Of a stretch of DNA of 64,000 nucleotides, positions 36,601 to 47,760 are shown piece after piece. The stretch is from Pelecanus crispus. Lineage: Eukaryota > Chordata > Aves > Pelecaniformes > Pelecanidae. Each line of letters starts with the position of its first letter. The stretch's first letter is position 1. The stretch is taken from the NCBI RefSeq assembly GCF_030463565.1, contig NC_134656.1:1121001-1185000 (forward strand), given 5' to 3'. The position numbers were made by a program, and so were the translations under genes. The notes beneath the pieces were generated by a model that worked only from the letters and a program-made list of their open reading frames with translations, searched no databases and was not told the origin of the DNA.

Positions 36601-38359
36601 ACAGCAAAGTCATGAAAGGTGTCAGAGAACTATGGCAAGCAAGAGCAGGACAATCCTGAAGACAGCCTAGGCTGCACGACGTGTTAGAAGCGGGTGACGA
36701 GCGGCCCAGCTGAGCCCCCCGAGAAGCGAGGCTCCCCAGGGCACCTGCCAAGGGAGGTCCAGACTTCCGCAGCCCCAGGATGCGGCACTGCGCACGTCCT
36801 GACCTGCTGCCGTACCTGAGTGTGGGAGCAGGCAACCCGACATGTCACAAGATGGGGCTGCTCAAGAGCGCAGACCAACAGAAGGAGTAACATGGAGTTT
36901 ATTTTTACTTGTCCGAAACTTTTGAGGTCAGCCACAAGCTATTAATTAAAGTTGTTGGTATAATCTCAGTAATCACAGGCTTTTCGTACATCCTTGTTTA
37001 CTGTGTTCTGGTTATTTACCATGTTAATTGAGGTTGTGGGCATAAAATGAGCTTAATATAAGGTTTTTTGTTGCCAATTAACACGTTCCCATTTGTAGAG
37101 TTAGATAATCACTAGCTGCTATCCTCCTGGCTGTAATTCACATTAGTTTACATAATTACCTCCCATTCACTTCTCACAAGTGTGCCCTTACCGATGGGCC
37201 TGACTCACAGGGTAAAGCGAATCCTCCCGTCCCAGCCCCCTCGCCAGACCTGCTGCGCAAAGCAAAGCGACTGCTCGCTCGCAGGGCTCACAGATGGCTC
37301 TATTTTTAATTATGCACCACGGCACGATACTCATGATGTTAAATGGCTTGAATCATCTGGCAGAAGCAAGGCGTTTCTCAGCGTCACGTTGTATTGTCAT
37401 AATTTCTAACGGAAACACAACTTTTCCTTGGTCCCCAGGACACTGGCTGAAGTGGAAGCTGCTGCGTTCAGCACAGCTCCTGGTAGCTATATGTTTGGGG
37501 GGACAAACGTGATTCAGAGCATGAGGCTACCCTTCAGGTCTCTAACTGCAGAGCAGAGAGAAGCTAATGCCAACCAAATCCACCCCAACTTGCACTCCAG
37601 GATGCTCATGGAGTCTCCCGTAGTCTCTTCACATTCTCAGGATGGAAGTCCACTCCGTAAGTTGGCTGGACTTACATGGGCTGACATCTAACGCAGTGGG
37701 ATTTCCCTAAAACCAGACAGATGTTGCCATAGCTCCAGCTTTAGGGGCTGCCCTAGAACTCTGCTTAACCAGAAGCCAAATTAGACAGCTGCCCTGAACA
37801 CACACCTTGCACACCTGCAGCTGAACTGAAAGACTTCAGAGCATGAACTTGGCCATAACCCCATGGCGAGAACCCCTGGGAGCACAATCTGTTCCTCCAC
37901 ACAAGAACTCCACACTTTATTCCTTCTCCATTGAGTTAAATTTGGCTCTACAAATAAACTGAGCTGTCTGTTGACTGCTGAAATAAATTATTGCACAAGA
38001 AGTGTTTTGGTAGTACGTGTTGACCAGAAAACTGGCCAGGAGCACTGCTGCTCCTAGCCACCTTGCTATGCCCAGTTCTTCCTGGGGATTTCCTGCACAT
38101 TTTCCTCTCCCTCTGCAGAACGAAGGCACCCATTCATCTCTGTCTCACTTTCCTTGGGAGAGCACATACTTACCGGTTTCAGAATCCAAGCGGTGCCAGG
38201 ATGCTTGCGAAATTCTTCCAAAACCAAATAGTACTCTGAAGGCATTTTGAAGGTCTTCGGAATAAAGGCACATTTTGTTGCCTCAAGCTTTCCTGCTTCT
38301 CTTTCTAACTGCTTCTGAAACCTCTTCAGATTCTTCACTAAGCAGTTCTTCTGACTCAG
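30632..38359 (-). pseudogene. TTLL9: TTLL9 (tubulin tyrosine ligase-like 9), decayed
   Basis: TTLL9 belongs to the tubulin glutamylase family of cilia and sperm flagella. Minus-strand exons recognised: 38174-38359 ([20 protein letters not shown] ... AWILKP|gtaagt); 36164-36231 (VGRSQGEGMFLF-stop-KLKAIVD-stop); about 35803-35930 (ISNWVILYISPHFIG-stop-KFDLRVYVLVPS); 34683-34741 (LTNVAVQKTAPDDDPGK); 33642-33835 (GCKW ... SVQKVIISDKCCFELY); 31904-32027 ([18 protein letters not shown]); 31296-31416 ([13 protein letters not shown]); 30632-30702 (DRKKQLKQLF, terminal stop). Three in-frame TGA codons lie at 36193-36195, 36169-36171 and 35839-35841. The acceptor at 36232 reads AT instead of AG, and SQGKG has become SQGEG. 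The family motif LIDQDLKPWLLEVN reads LICQDLKLWLLEVN. One exon (PLRAWLYRDGF region) and the first exons were not found. Many exons keep frame and splice sites, so the loss may be fairly recent. Confidence 0.85.
32249..32270. repeat. Poly(A) tract
   Basis: About 20 consecutive A on the plus strand in a TTLL9 intron, with no recognisable SINE or LINE body attached. Confidence 0.8.
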
Positions 38360-38424
38360 CTGGGTAGAAAGAGAAATTTAAGGTTCAGCTCAACAAATGC
38401 TCCCACAGTCTGACTCACTTTAAT

Positions 38425-38482
38425 TGCCCTTGAGAAGTTTCTCGTGACACCTGGGGATCAACTGCACCACATACTCTGAGGA
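38425..38482 (-). other. Possible further TTLL9 relic exon
   Basis: A good acceptor (TTCTCCTCAG|AG) and a good donor (AAA|GTGAGT) bracket about 58 bp on the minus strand, just 5' of the 38174-38359 exon, where the exon ending HFRNHYE is expected. The translated similarity is too weak to be sure. Confidence 0.25.
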
Positions 38483-38959
38483 GAAAAATAAGTAAAGACA
38501 CCATGGAGTGCTGCTTTTTCTTTGGGGAGGACAAGGCTCCATTCTGCTGTTCTGTATCTCTGTATGAAGAGGGGAAGCTGGAAGAGAGCAGGTCTCACAA
38601 TCCATGCTCTACCGGTAATTTCTAACGCAGCCTTCCTGTGCAGTCAGCACGCTCCTGTCCCGGACAGGCAGCACGGATCAGCGCTGCCCACACCAACAGC
38701 CATAACCACCTCTGCAGGTAGGTTTAGCCCCCAGGGCCGCAGCACCCCAGCTCCACCGCTGCTGAACCACCGCAGGTTACGGCTCCGTGTTACAAACCAC
38801 CCTCAGCCTCCATCCGTGCCAGCACTGGTGAGCGGTGGAAGCAACACCCAGGAGAGGCCAGGGCAGGCCTCCCAGGCTGCAAGCTTTACCTGTTGTAACT
38901 AAACCTACCCATAGATATAAACGAGACTCCCCGAAATGCAGCCGTTCCAGAGGCCCTAC

Positions 38960-39360
38960 TGCAATGCACCATCCTCGGGTGGTTTGAGGGGAAAAGCTCC
39001 TTTTGCCGGGCAGCCGGGGCACAGCGCACGGCCCGGGGGCAGGAGGCCCTGCCGGCCTCTGCTCCCTCAGGTGCCCGGGGAGCGTCTGGGGTTTAACCCG
39101 CTGCCTCGGGGATGTGCAGGAGCCGGGGACGCGGCGCCGAGAACCCGCCGGACGCCCCGCTCCGAGCCGTTACCCTCCGCCGACCCCGCGCTCCCCTGCG
39201 GGCAGCCGGGCCCGGGGCTTGAACCGGGGCCTGCACCGGGGCCTAAAGCGGGGCCTAGGCCGGAGCCTGCGCATGCGCCCCGCGGGCCGCGCCCGTCCCC
39301 ATGGCAACCGCGCCGCTGCGCAGCAGGGGGCGCTCGCGGGACCGGAGCCCCGGGCCTGGC
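38960..39360 (-). promoter_or_regulatory. CpG island with RFX X-box-like motif, probable old TTLL9 promoter
   Basis: The sequence turns sharply CpG-rich about 0.6 kb upstream of the first recognised TTLL9 exons. At 39295-39308 it reads GTCCCCATGGCAAC, close to the RFX X-box (GTTGCCATGGCAAC), the hallmark of ciliary genes. Annotation as the former TTLL9 promoter is inference from position and motif. Confidence 0.45.
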
Positions 39361-40060
39361 CCCCCCGTGGGCCCCCCCCCCCCCCGGGGTGCCCCCCCCC
39401 CGGCGTGACCCCCCCCCGTGTGCCTCCCCCCGGTGTACGCCGGGGCTGGTCCCCCCACCCCGCTGTGCTCCCCCGGACTGATCCCCCCGGTGCTCCCCCC
39501 CAATGAGCCCCTCTGGTGTCGTGCGCCCCCTCCAATGTGCCCCCCTCCCCGATGTGCCCCCCCGGTGCCCACCCCCGGGCCCGCCGTCCCCCCCGTGTGC
39601 CCCCTCAGTGTCCCGCCACGTCCCGCCCACCTCAGCTCCCCCAGTCCCCTCGCTCCCACCCCGTGGGCTCCAACCCCCCCATGTCCCCCCCATCCCACCC
39701 TGTGCCCCCCCCCCCACGCTGCAGCCCCCAAATCCCCCACCCCGTGTCCCCCCACCCTGCACCCCCAGGTCAGGGCCCCGGGCAGGAGCGTTTGGGGGGG
39801 CTGTCCCCTACCCCTGTGCCACCAAGGAGCCACCCGCTCCCCCGGGCCGGGGGAGGCCATGCAGCGGGGTGGGGGGCACGGGCGGGGCCGCAGCCAGGGA
39901 CCCCCACACGGTGCGCGCCGCTGGGGCGGGTGGCAGAGGGGGCAGCAAAAAGGTCTAAAACCTTCCAAAACCTGCCCCAGGACGCTGCTCTGGGGGGGAG
40001 CGGGGGGCCGGGGCGGCGGGTGACAGTGGGCCCTCACCCGCTGGACCCCTGCGCTCAGCT
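39361..40060. other. C-rich low-complexity stretch, no gene
   Basis: Long runs of C broken by GTG, ATG and TGC triplets on the plus strand, with no ordered repeat and no exon recognised. Assembly quality may be poor here. Confidence 0.6.
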
Positions 40061-40069
40061 GGTGGGCGC

Positions 40070-40555
40070 AGGCTGGGGTGGGCACGGTGCAGGCAGGGGT
40101 GTGCATGGCGCAGGCAGGGGTGGGCACGGTGCAGGCAGGGGTGGGCATGGCGCAGGCAGGGTGGGCATGGCGCAGGCAGCGGTGGGCATAGTGCAGGCAG
40201 GGGTGGGCATGGCGCAGGCAGGGTGGGCATGGCGCAGGCAGCGGTGGGCATAGCGCAGGCAGCGGTGGGCATGGCGCAGGCCGGGGTGGGCACGGTGCAG
40301 GCAGGGGTGGGCATAGCGCAGGCAGGGGTGGGCATGGCGCAGGCAGGGGTGGGCATGGTGCAGGCAGTGGTGGGCACGGCAGCAGGCAGCGGTGGGCATG
40401 GCGCAGGCAGGGGTGGGCATGGTGCAGGCAGTGGTGGGCACAGCAGCAGGCAGGGGTGGGCATGGCGCAGGCAGCGGCGGGCACGGCGCAGGCAGGGGTG
40501 GGCACAGCACAGGCAGGGGTGGGCATGGCGCAGGCCGGGGTGGGCATGCCGCTGG
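40070..40555. repeat. 21-bp minisatellite, about 23 copies, upstream of DUSP15
   Basis: The unit is GCAGGCAGGGGTGGGCATGG plus one base, with 20-bp and 24-bp variants and ACGG/ATAG/ATGG differences. A 21-bp period keeps frames open; the minus strand reads as Cys-Pro-Pro-Leu-Pro-Ala repeats, an artefact. It ends about 490 bp before the DUSP15 start codon. Confidence 0.95.
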
Positions 40556-41042
40556 GCGCTTCGCCGCGTGGCCGCACAGACCTTCCTTGATGGAGCGGGA
40601 CAAAGGTTTTGTTCTTCTCCCAACACTGCAGCCTTGTGCAGCCGCGGCGGGCAGCGGCGACAGGCAGCAGCCAGCGCGGCCCCCACGCTCCCACGCCACG
40701 GCGCAGAGGGGGAGTTTCTCCTCCTTTGTCTGCTCCCGGCGAGAGCAGCAGCCGGTGCGCGGCAGCACCGGAGCAGCCGGCGCAGGGCCTCGGCAGGAGC
40801 CGTGGAGGACGGCGACCGAGGTCCCCTCTGCCCCGGCACAGCCGCCACCGCCTCGGCCTCGCCGAGAGCGAGCCCACCTGCCACGGGCAGCCATCCCGGG
40901 GGAGCCGAGCTCTTCATGACGGAAACCTGACCGGGGTGCGTCCGGAGCGGGGACGGCGGCTGTGCCTGGGGACGGGGAGGACGGCAGCGTTGGGTACAAG
41001 GACACTCGTGCCCCGTCCCACCCACGGCACCCGCTGCCGACC

Positions 41043-44000
41043 ATGGGAAACGGCATGAGCCAGGTAACGGGGAGCGCTGGGGCGGCTGCTCTGCAGGGCC
41101 AGCCATGCCAGGGCGGCCTGTCCCCGTGCTGGAGGTGGGAGACGCTTGCCCGGCGGCTCGCTCTGCCGTGCCAAGCGGCGTTTCACCTGCCAGCACCGGA
41201 CCCGGCACAGGGCTCGGCTGCTGGGCAGCTTGTTTACCTGCCGGCGGAGCAGAATCGGAGGAAAAGCAGGCAGGGATGCTGCGCCAGCCCGCAGCCGTGG
41301 CTCGTCCCCACGGTGGCCCGGGGGGTGTGGAGGGCAGGGGTGACAGCGAGCCCCTCCGAGGGAGGGGGGGAACCTTTCCCAGCGCCTTTAAAACCACGGC
41401 AGCGGCTCCCGAGCACGCACCGGGGGGGCTGTGCGTGGGGCTCAGCGTCACCGGGTGGAGGGGACGGGTGCTGTTTTATTGTCATTTGAGCCTCCCCTTG
41501 TCACAGGTGAACAGACACCTTCTTCCCGCAAGAATTTCCGGCTCCTAAGCTTTAAACACCCCTCCCCAGCCCCATAAGCGCTCATTATCCGGGGAAGCAC
41601 CCAGTGCTGCAGACGGGGCTGTGCTGCCCGGTTTTTCCAGCGAGGAGTGGGTCAGAGGGGTGCTGGGGACGGGAACGTGCCATTATTCGTGGCTCGGTGT
41701 CCTGCCCTTGGGAGCTGCCCTTGCTAGCTGACGCTCTTCCACCAGCTCATTTCAGTGCCACAGCTGCAAGTTAAAGGCACCCTGACGACAGAAAATTGAT
41801 CTAAAATCTTAGGAATCATAAAAAAACCCTCTTTACGCTGTTTAGCCAAGAAAAACATTTTCGAACGTGGGCAGTGAGATAAGTGCAAGCCCAATTGTGC
41901 TGGTAGAAATCACCTCTGCTTGCCCAGGTCCTGGGTGCCAGACATTGCAGCAGGGAGAAGCCGGAGGGGAACGGGCTGGACACGGGGGTGAACAGCCCGG
42001 GGAGCCTCGCTGCCCAGGCTGGGAGAAAGGGAAAATATAAAATAGCACTGGGTCGGAGCGGATGCAAGGTATCCTACTTCTGCATCCGCAGTGCAATTAA
42101 TAGAGACGTTGTCAAGTAATTTTCTTGAAAAGTGGAACTTCACAAGGAAGATAAAATGAAGGCACAGTGTCCAGAGCGATCTGTTCCTGGGCTGTTAGAA
42201 ACAGACTCCCTGCAGCGCAGAGTGAGGGGAGCAGAGCTTGGGGCTGGGGGGGGACCACCGCATCCCCCCAGGTTTCTCCGTGCCTGGCGCTTCCCCATCC
42301 CTCGGGCAGCAGGACTTCTGCAGGCCGTGGGTATAGTCCAAGGCTGTATGGAGGCATATGCATCTTGCTGAGCTCAGATAAAAAGCCCCAACAAAGAATT
42401 TATTGATAATAAGCCAGAGGAGCAATAAAAGAGCTGTGGCCGACTCCCAGCGCCCGTGAGGGTGCAGCACCCGGCGGTTGCGCAGGTTGGGGTGCCAGGG
42501 CTGCACCCAGCCCCGCATGCTGGGTGCCAGAGCCGCGGCAGCCCCAGGAGCGCCCACGGTCAGCTGCACCGGCACCGCTCCTGCCCCAGGGCTGCTGACG
42601 GTCACGTTAACAGCAGAACTTTTTTGCCTTTTCGCCCCAGGTTGCCGCTTCCCGTGGGGGGTCCCGGCACGGTGGGTACCACGGCGTGAGGTCGCTGCTC
42701 ACGCTGCCACTTCTCCTTGTGTCCCACAGATCCTCCCCGGCCTCTACCTTGGGAACTTCATCGGTAAGCGGAGCCCCGCCGCCGCAGAGACGTCCTCCAG
42801 CCGGGGAGCCGGGCTTGCCCCGGCCCACGGTTCGGTGCCGCGAGGGAGCTCCCTGCCCACGCGCCCTCGCGGGGCCTTCTGCCGCTGCTGCCCGCGGGTG
42901 GGCTGCGCCAGGGGGTCAGCAATGGGCACTCGGCTTCTCCAGGGCTTGGCCAGCCGCCGTGGGAGGGCTTGGAGGCTCTCCTGGCATGCCAGCACGTGGT
43001 GCCTCGTCTTCCAGCTGGTGGATGAGAGCTGCTCTCCAGCCCATCCCGCTCCCCATCATCCCAGTTTGCTTAAGGCCAACTCAGGACGTTCCTCAGCTGG
43101 CAGAGCCCCTTCCCCTGCCTGTCCCCAGCTGCCCCCGGGAGGGGGGAGCATGAGGAGCTCAGGCCCGAGCAGATGCAGGTGCTGAGCCTTCTAGCTGGGT
43201 AGCACGGACAGAGACGGTGAAGAGCGGGGCTAACTCGGGCTGCGTCCTCCTGTGCCGAGGCTTCCCCAGCCGCAGCGAGCGATTTGCCTGCGCGAACCTC
43301 ACACGCCGCGCTGCCAGCCCCGCGGCACGCTCGCTTGCGCCGCGTTCGTGCCTCCCTGCCTGCGAACGCTGCCCGCTGCCCTGCCAGCGCCCGTCACGCG
43401 CACCGCTCTGCCGCTTGGTTTGCGTCGGCAGCGGCGAGGTTGGAGGAACCAGGGGGAAACGCCAGGCAGAAACCCTCTGCCTTCACTTTGGTTTCCTTGT
43501 TTAATGGCTGTCCTGAGCTCTCGGGACACACCGGGGGAAGGGTCCCGGACGCCTGTCCCCGAGGTGACGCTGTCGGCTGGGACCTGGAAGCCCTCGCAGC
43601 CATCCCGCTGCCCCTGCGCGAGGCTGGGCAGGCTGGGAGGGGACGGGGGCACGTGGTGGGGGCACCAGGGCAAGCCGGGCTTTGCTTTAAGAGAGACCTG
43701 TGGGAGTTCACCCGCTGCGGTGGGCTGCGCCGTGCACCCAAGCCGGTGTGGACCCCGCGCCAGGAGCAGAGGAGCCAGTGGTGCCGTGCCAGCTTGCGGG
43801 AGCAGGACCGGGGCGGCTTAGGGTGATGCACCCCACTTTCACAGCTGTAGCAGATGCAGGAGGGCGCTGCCCACCCTCAGGAGGGAGTTTCTGGTGGTGC
43901 CACACCGATTCACTATTTTAAGGGGTTTTCATTGTCAGGGGACAATTCGTGACCAAGTACTGGCACCTGCCATGAAAAAACAGTATTTATTAGCACTCCT

Positions 44001-47000
44001 GCCTCCCTAGCAGCTCGTTTGGCAGCTTGGCTCCTGCTGTAAGTGCTGAGAAGGTTTAAAAACACTGGTGTGAACTGCTAAGAAAAATGTCATTGGAACC
44101 AGAGCGGCAGCCCTGGCCAGGACAGCCCCGTGCCCCAGGGAGCACTTTGGGGTGGGCTCGGGGGGGGGGGGGCCGCAGCTGGCTGGGCACAGAGCAGCCA
44201 GGGCACCCAGACACCCGGCTCCCAGGTTCATCGCGGGGGTTCCTGCAAGTAACCCCTGCCACGGGGTCTTGGCCTGATGCCACCCCAGCACGGCTCTACC
44301 GAGAGATCCGCAGCGACAACAGAGACGTCAGGCCGGCTGAATGAAGCTCTGACAGCTCATGGAGATATTTTCCCAACTGAAAGCTTTTCCAGCCGCTGTA
44401 AGCCTTGAGCCTGTGTCCCTAATTGCCGTCACTTCGCTGCCCAAGGCGGGCAGGAAGGTGGCCGGTGCTGTGCGAGTCCCCACGAGGGTCCCCACCTCCC
44501 TCCCCACACGCACGCTGCACGGCTCGCCCGCGGAGCGTCTCTCTCGAGACTCACTCCTATTAAAATTCACATCATGCCATTAGCACATCGCAGTCTGGAT
44601 TCCCGAGCCAAGATTTTGCACCACGTGAAAGTTTAGAAACCCAAAGTGACGAGATGGGAAAATGTTAGTCCTCCTCTCTGGCAGCTGGTGCAGCATCCGC
44701 TGGTCGTGGCATGAAAAGGAGACGGCTACGAAGCTGCTCAGCCAGCAAGACGAGCACGCTCCCCTCCCAGCGTAACAACGGCTGTGCTGGACCAGTGACC
44801 AGGATCACAGCAAGGGATGCTGAAGCATTAGCGAGAAGCAGGTCATTGCCCCAGCCAGCTGAGGATACCGGATTTCTGCACGTGCAAATGCAGAGGGGAT
44901 ACGCGCAGAGTGCTGCGAGTCGCCGTTTCAGGTGTTTTCTGCAGATCCCTTGGATGCTGAAGGGGAGCTCAGACAGACTGAGCCAGACTCGGGGTTGGTA
45001 CAGATTGCTGCAGCTCCACGTCCATAGCTCACAAGACAAAGCAGATCCCTCCGGCTGCAGCAAGTCCCATTGCCGCACGCGTGTTTGCACAGGGGAGGTG
45101 CGGGCAGAGAGCGCGTCCCCTCCCCAAGCTGGGGACAAGTACAGGCAGGCGGGAAGCTGCCTGCTTGCAAAGGAGGGAATTTTGCCATGCCTGTGTGAAT
45201 TCTCACCCTGGCACGAGCAGTGATGTCAAGCGCCTTCGGAGGGAGGAGGTCTCCAGTTTGGTATCACAGGGTTTGCGTTCCAGATTTCCAGGGTGTGTTT
45301 GCGTATTTGCCCGCGTCCACGCCGCTGCACGCAGTGGGTGTGATGCAGCCGATCCTCTGGAGCAAGGCTTTGTGTGCTGGGCTGTCTGCGGGAGCGTGGC
45401 GGATGTGCTTATGGGAAGGGAAGGGCAAAAAAACAGCTACATGCTAATATCTAGTTTTATCCCGTAGATGCCAAAGACCTGGAGCAGCTGAGCCGCAACA
45501 AGATCACCCACATTGTTTCGATCCATGAATCTCCCCAGCCCTTGCTGCAGGTAGGGTCCCGCACCCATCACCACCGTGCAGATCTCTGCAGCATCTTCCT
45601 TCCCCCTCTGAGCATCCCACGGCACATACACCTCTCGCCAGTCAGCATCCCAGAGGAGCTGGGCAGACCCCCGGCATGGGAAACTGGCCATCTTGTGACT
45701 ATAACCTGGCCTTGAACGCTAACGGGAAATTATTTCCAGCTCTCCAACCTCATCTTGTTTCCTACCCCCTCCCACAAGCCGCCTGTCCCCCACTGCCCTG
45801 CCCCTGCCAGGGCAGAGAGCGTCCCCGTCCCCACGCAGGCAGCGCTGGGGCGAGGAGCAAAGGCACTGCCAGACCGGCTACAAGCACGCGGGACACCCCG
45901 GCCGCAGCGCCCGAGTTTCTCCTCTTCCTTTTGTGTCTTCCAGGACATTACCTACCTCCGCATCCCCCTGCCCGACACCCCCGAGGCCAACATGTGAGTA
46001 CCCCGGGGGGGCCGGGGCCGGGGCCGGGGCCGGCTTGGGGCACGCGGGAGGGCTGGGCTCTGCAGGGCGATCGGGGCCGAGGGCTCACAGCACCCTGAGC
46101 CCTTGAGGTGCTGCCTCCGGCTCCTCAAGCGCAGCGACCCGCAGGCTGGAGGCGCGACGCCCCGGTGCTGGGGACCACCTCTGGACCCCAACAGCATCCT
46201 GGCTCAGTAACCGCTGGGGAGCGGGTCCCAGCCCCATGCAGCATGGATGGAAAGGAGCAGCGAGCATCCCCCCGGGAGCTGCCTGGAGGGGGGAAAGCAG
46301 GAAAAGGATGTGGAGCCAGCCAAGGGCCCTGGCATGGCTGGAGGCGTGAGCGGCCAAGCCCCTGCTGCCCTGGCACAAGTCACAGGAGTCCCAGGGCAGC
46401 CCCGCATGTCCCCAGCGCAGCGGCACCCGCTCCCGTCCCCGGCACAGCGTGAGCTGGCCCGGGCACCGTCCCTTGGGAAACAACAGCACTGAGCTGCTCG
46501 GGTCTCAGCAGCTGCTGGCGGTGCTTGTGAAGCGACAGTTTGTGTTAGTGCTTCATCCTCAAATGTGCAGGGCTGCTCTGCCTGCAGCCTAAAAACCCTG
46601 TTCCACCCCCGAAGTCCTTATTCTGTCTGGTTTATTTTTCCTGCTAGCAAGAGGCACTTCAAGGAATGCATCAGTTTTATCCACCAGTGTCGTCTGCACG
46701 GAGGGAACTGCCTCGTCCACTGGTAAGACTTCTTTCCCCGTGCCTGATGCCATGTTCCCCCAGCACAGCAGAGAAGAAAAGACCCAGCCTGCAGCCCCCC
46801 GCTTTGGCTGCAGACCCCTAAGCAAAGCCAGCCTGTGCCAGAGGGCTCCGTGCCCACGGATCCACCCAGGATCCACCCTCGGCTGTGGCTTGTGCCTCAA
46901 ACCCAGCGGGATCCAGGCAGCCCTGGAGTCGGGGCAGCTTTTCGCTGCAGCTGAGCAAGCGGGAAGAGTGGGGTTTGGGGCAGGCAGCCAGGCAGCGGCC

Positions 47001-47760
47001 GCTGCTCTCGCTTCCCTAGGGAGGAACGGGTATTTATAGGCGCTGATGGAGAGGACCTTGGAAGGGCTCAGGCCTCCCAGAGAGCAAGTTCTCGGAGAAG
47101 AGGAACCGAAATAGCTGAAGCACAAGGGAGGAGGAAGGGGCGAGCGTGGAGTCAGGGTGCACCGCTGACAGCCGCCCTTCTGCCCTTTCCCTTGCCAGCC
47201 TCGCCGGCATCTCCCGCAGTACCACCGTGGTCGTCGCCTACGTCATGGCCGTCACGGAGCTGAGCTGCCAGGAGGTGCTGGAGGCCATCCGAACCGTCCG
47301 CCCCGTCGCCAACCCCAACCCCGGCTTCAGGCAGCAGCTAGCTGAGTTCGGCAGCGGTGCAGCCCGCAAGGTGGGCACGAGGCGGGGACCTGCCCCTGCC
47401 ACCCGTGCTCTGCGCTGCAGCTGAGCCTGCTCACGGGTCTCGGAGTCCCCGGGGGGGGACCAGGCTGCTCCCCCGCTCCCCTTGCTGGCAGGCTTGGACC
47501 TGCCCTTGGAAACAGGCACCTTAGTTTGCTTCTCCCTCCTTCCCCAGGTCCGCAGGCACCTGAAGCAGAGGTATGGGACATCCCCTTTCAACGACGAGGA
47601 AGAAATAAAGGCCTTGCTGCCGGCGGGGAGAGGAGGACCATCCAGGACGGAGGGAGCTCTGCAAGGACTGGTCCCAAGAGCCAGAGACATCAGGAGCACG
47701 ACTCCCTTCCTGCTGCGGGTGAAGAGGACGTTCTCCTGCATCCCGGCTTGTCTGAAGTGA
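41043..47760 (+). CDS. DUSP15: Dual-specificity phosphatase 15 (DUSP15/VHY), 215 aa, seven exons
   Basis: Small atypical dual-specificity phosphatase, N-myristoylated and membrane-bound, linked to oligodendrocyte and neurite differentiation and ERK signalling (family knowledge). Exons 41043-41063, 42730-42763, 45468-45550, 45944-45993, 46648-46722, 47199-47370, 47548-47760, all GT-AG and in phase. MGNGMSQ gives the Gly-2 myristoylation site and is a seven-residue first exon. ILPGLYLGNF opens the phosphatase fold. Asp57 in PLPDTPEAN is the likely general acid. Cys88 and Arg94 in HCLAGISRS form the catalytic P-loop, split by intron 5 at the Cys codon. NPNPGFRQQLAEFG follows, then a basic tail ending FSCIPACLK. 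Human DUSP15 is about 235 aa. No defect seen. Confidence 0.96.
41064..42729 (+). other. DUSP15 intron 1
   Basis: No exon or transposon. AT-rich block at about 41770-42430 with several GATA cores, including TTATTGATAATAAGCC near 42400, stands out from the GC-rich surroundings. Confidence 0.45.
42764..45467 (+). other. DUSP15 intron 2
   Basis: No exon or transposon recognised. AT-rich island at about 44330-44640 (includes TATTAAAATTCACATCATGC and a CACGTG E-box) is a candidate conserved element. Confidence 0.45.
46006..46034. repeat. (GGGGCC)n hexanucleotide, about four to five copies
   Basis: GGGGCC repeats begin about 12 nt after the splice donor of the 45944-45993 exon of DUSP15. The G-runs could form a quadruplex on the transcribed RNA. 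Confidence 0.85.

Noticed and set aside
40055-41056. Cys-Pro-Pro-Leu-Pro-Ala repeat protein on the minus strand
   Set aside because: Translation of the 21-bp minisatellite; its 21-bp period keeps the frame open by chance. No start, splice or homology support.
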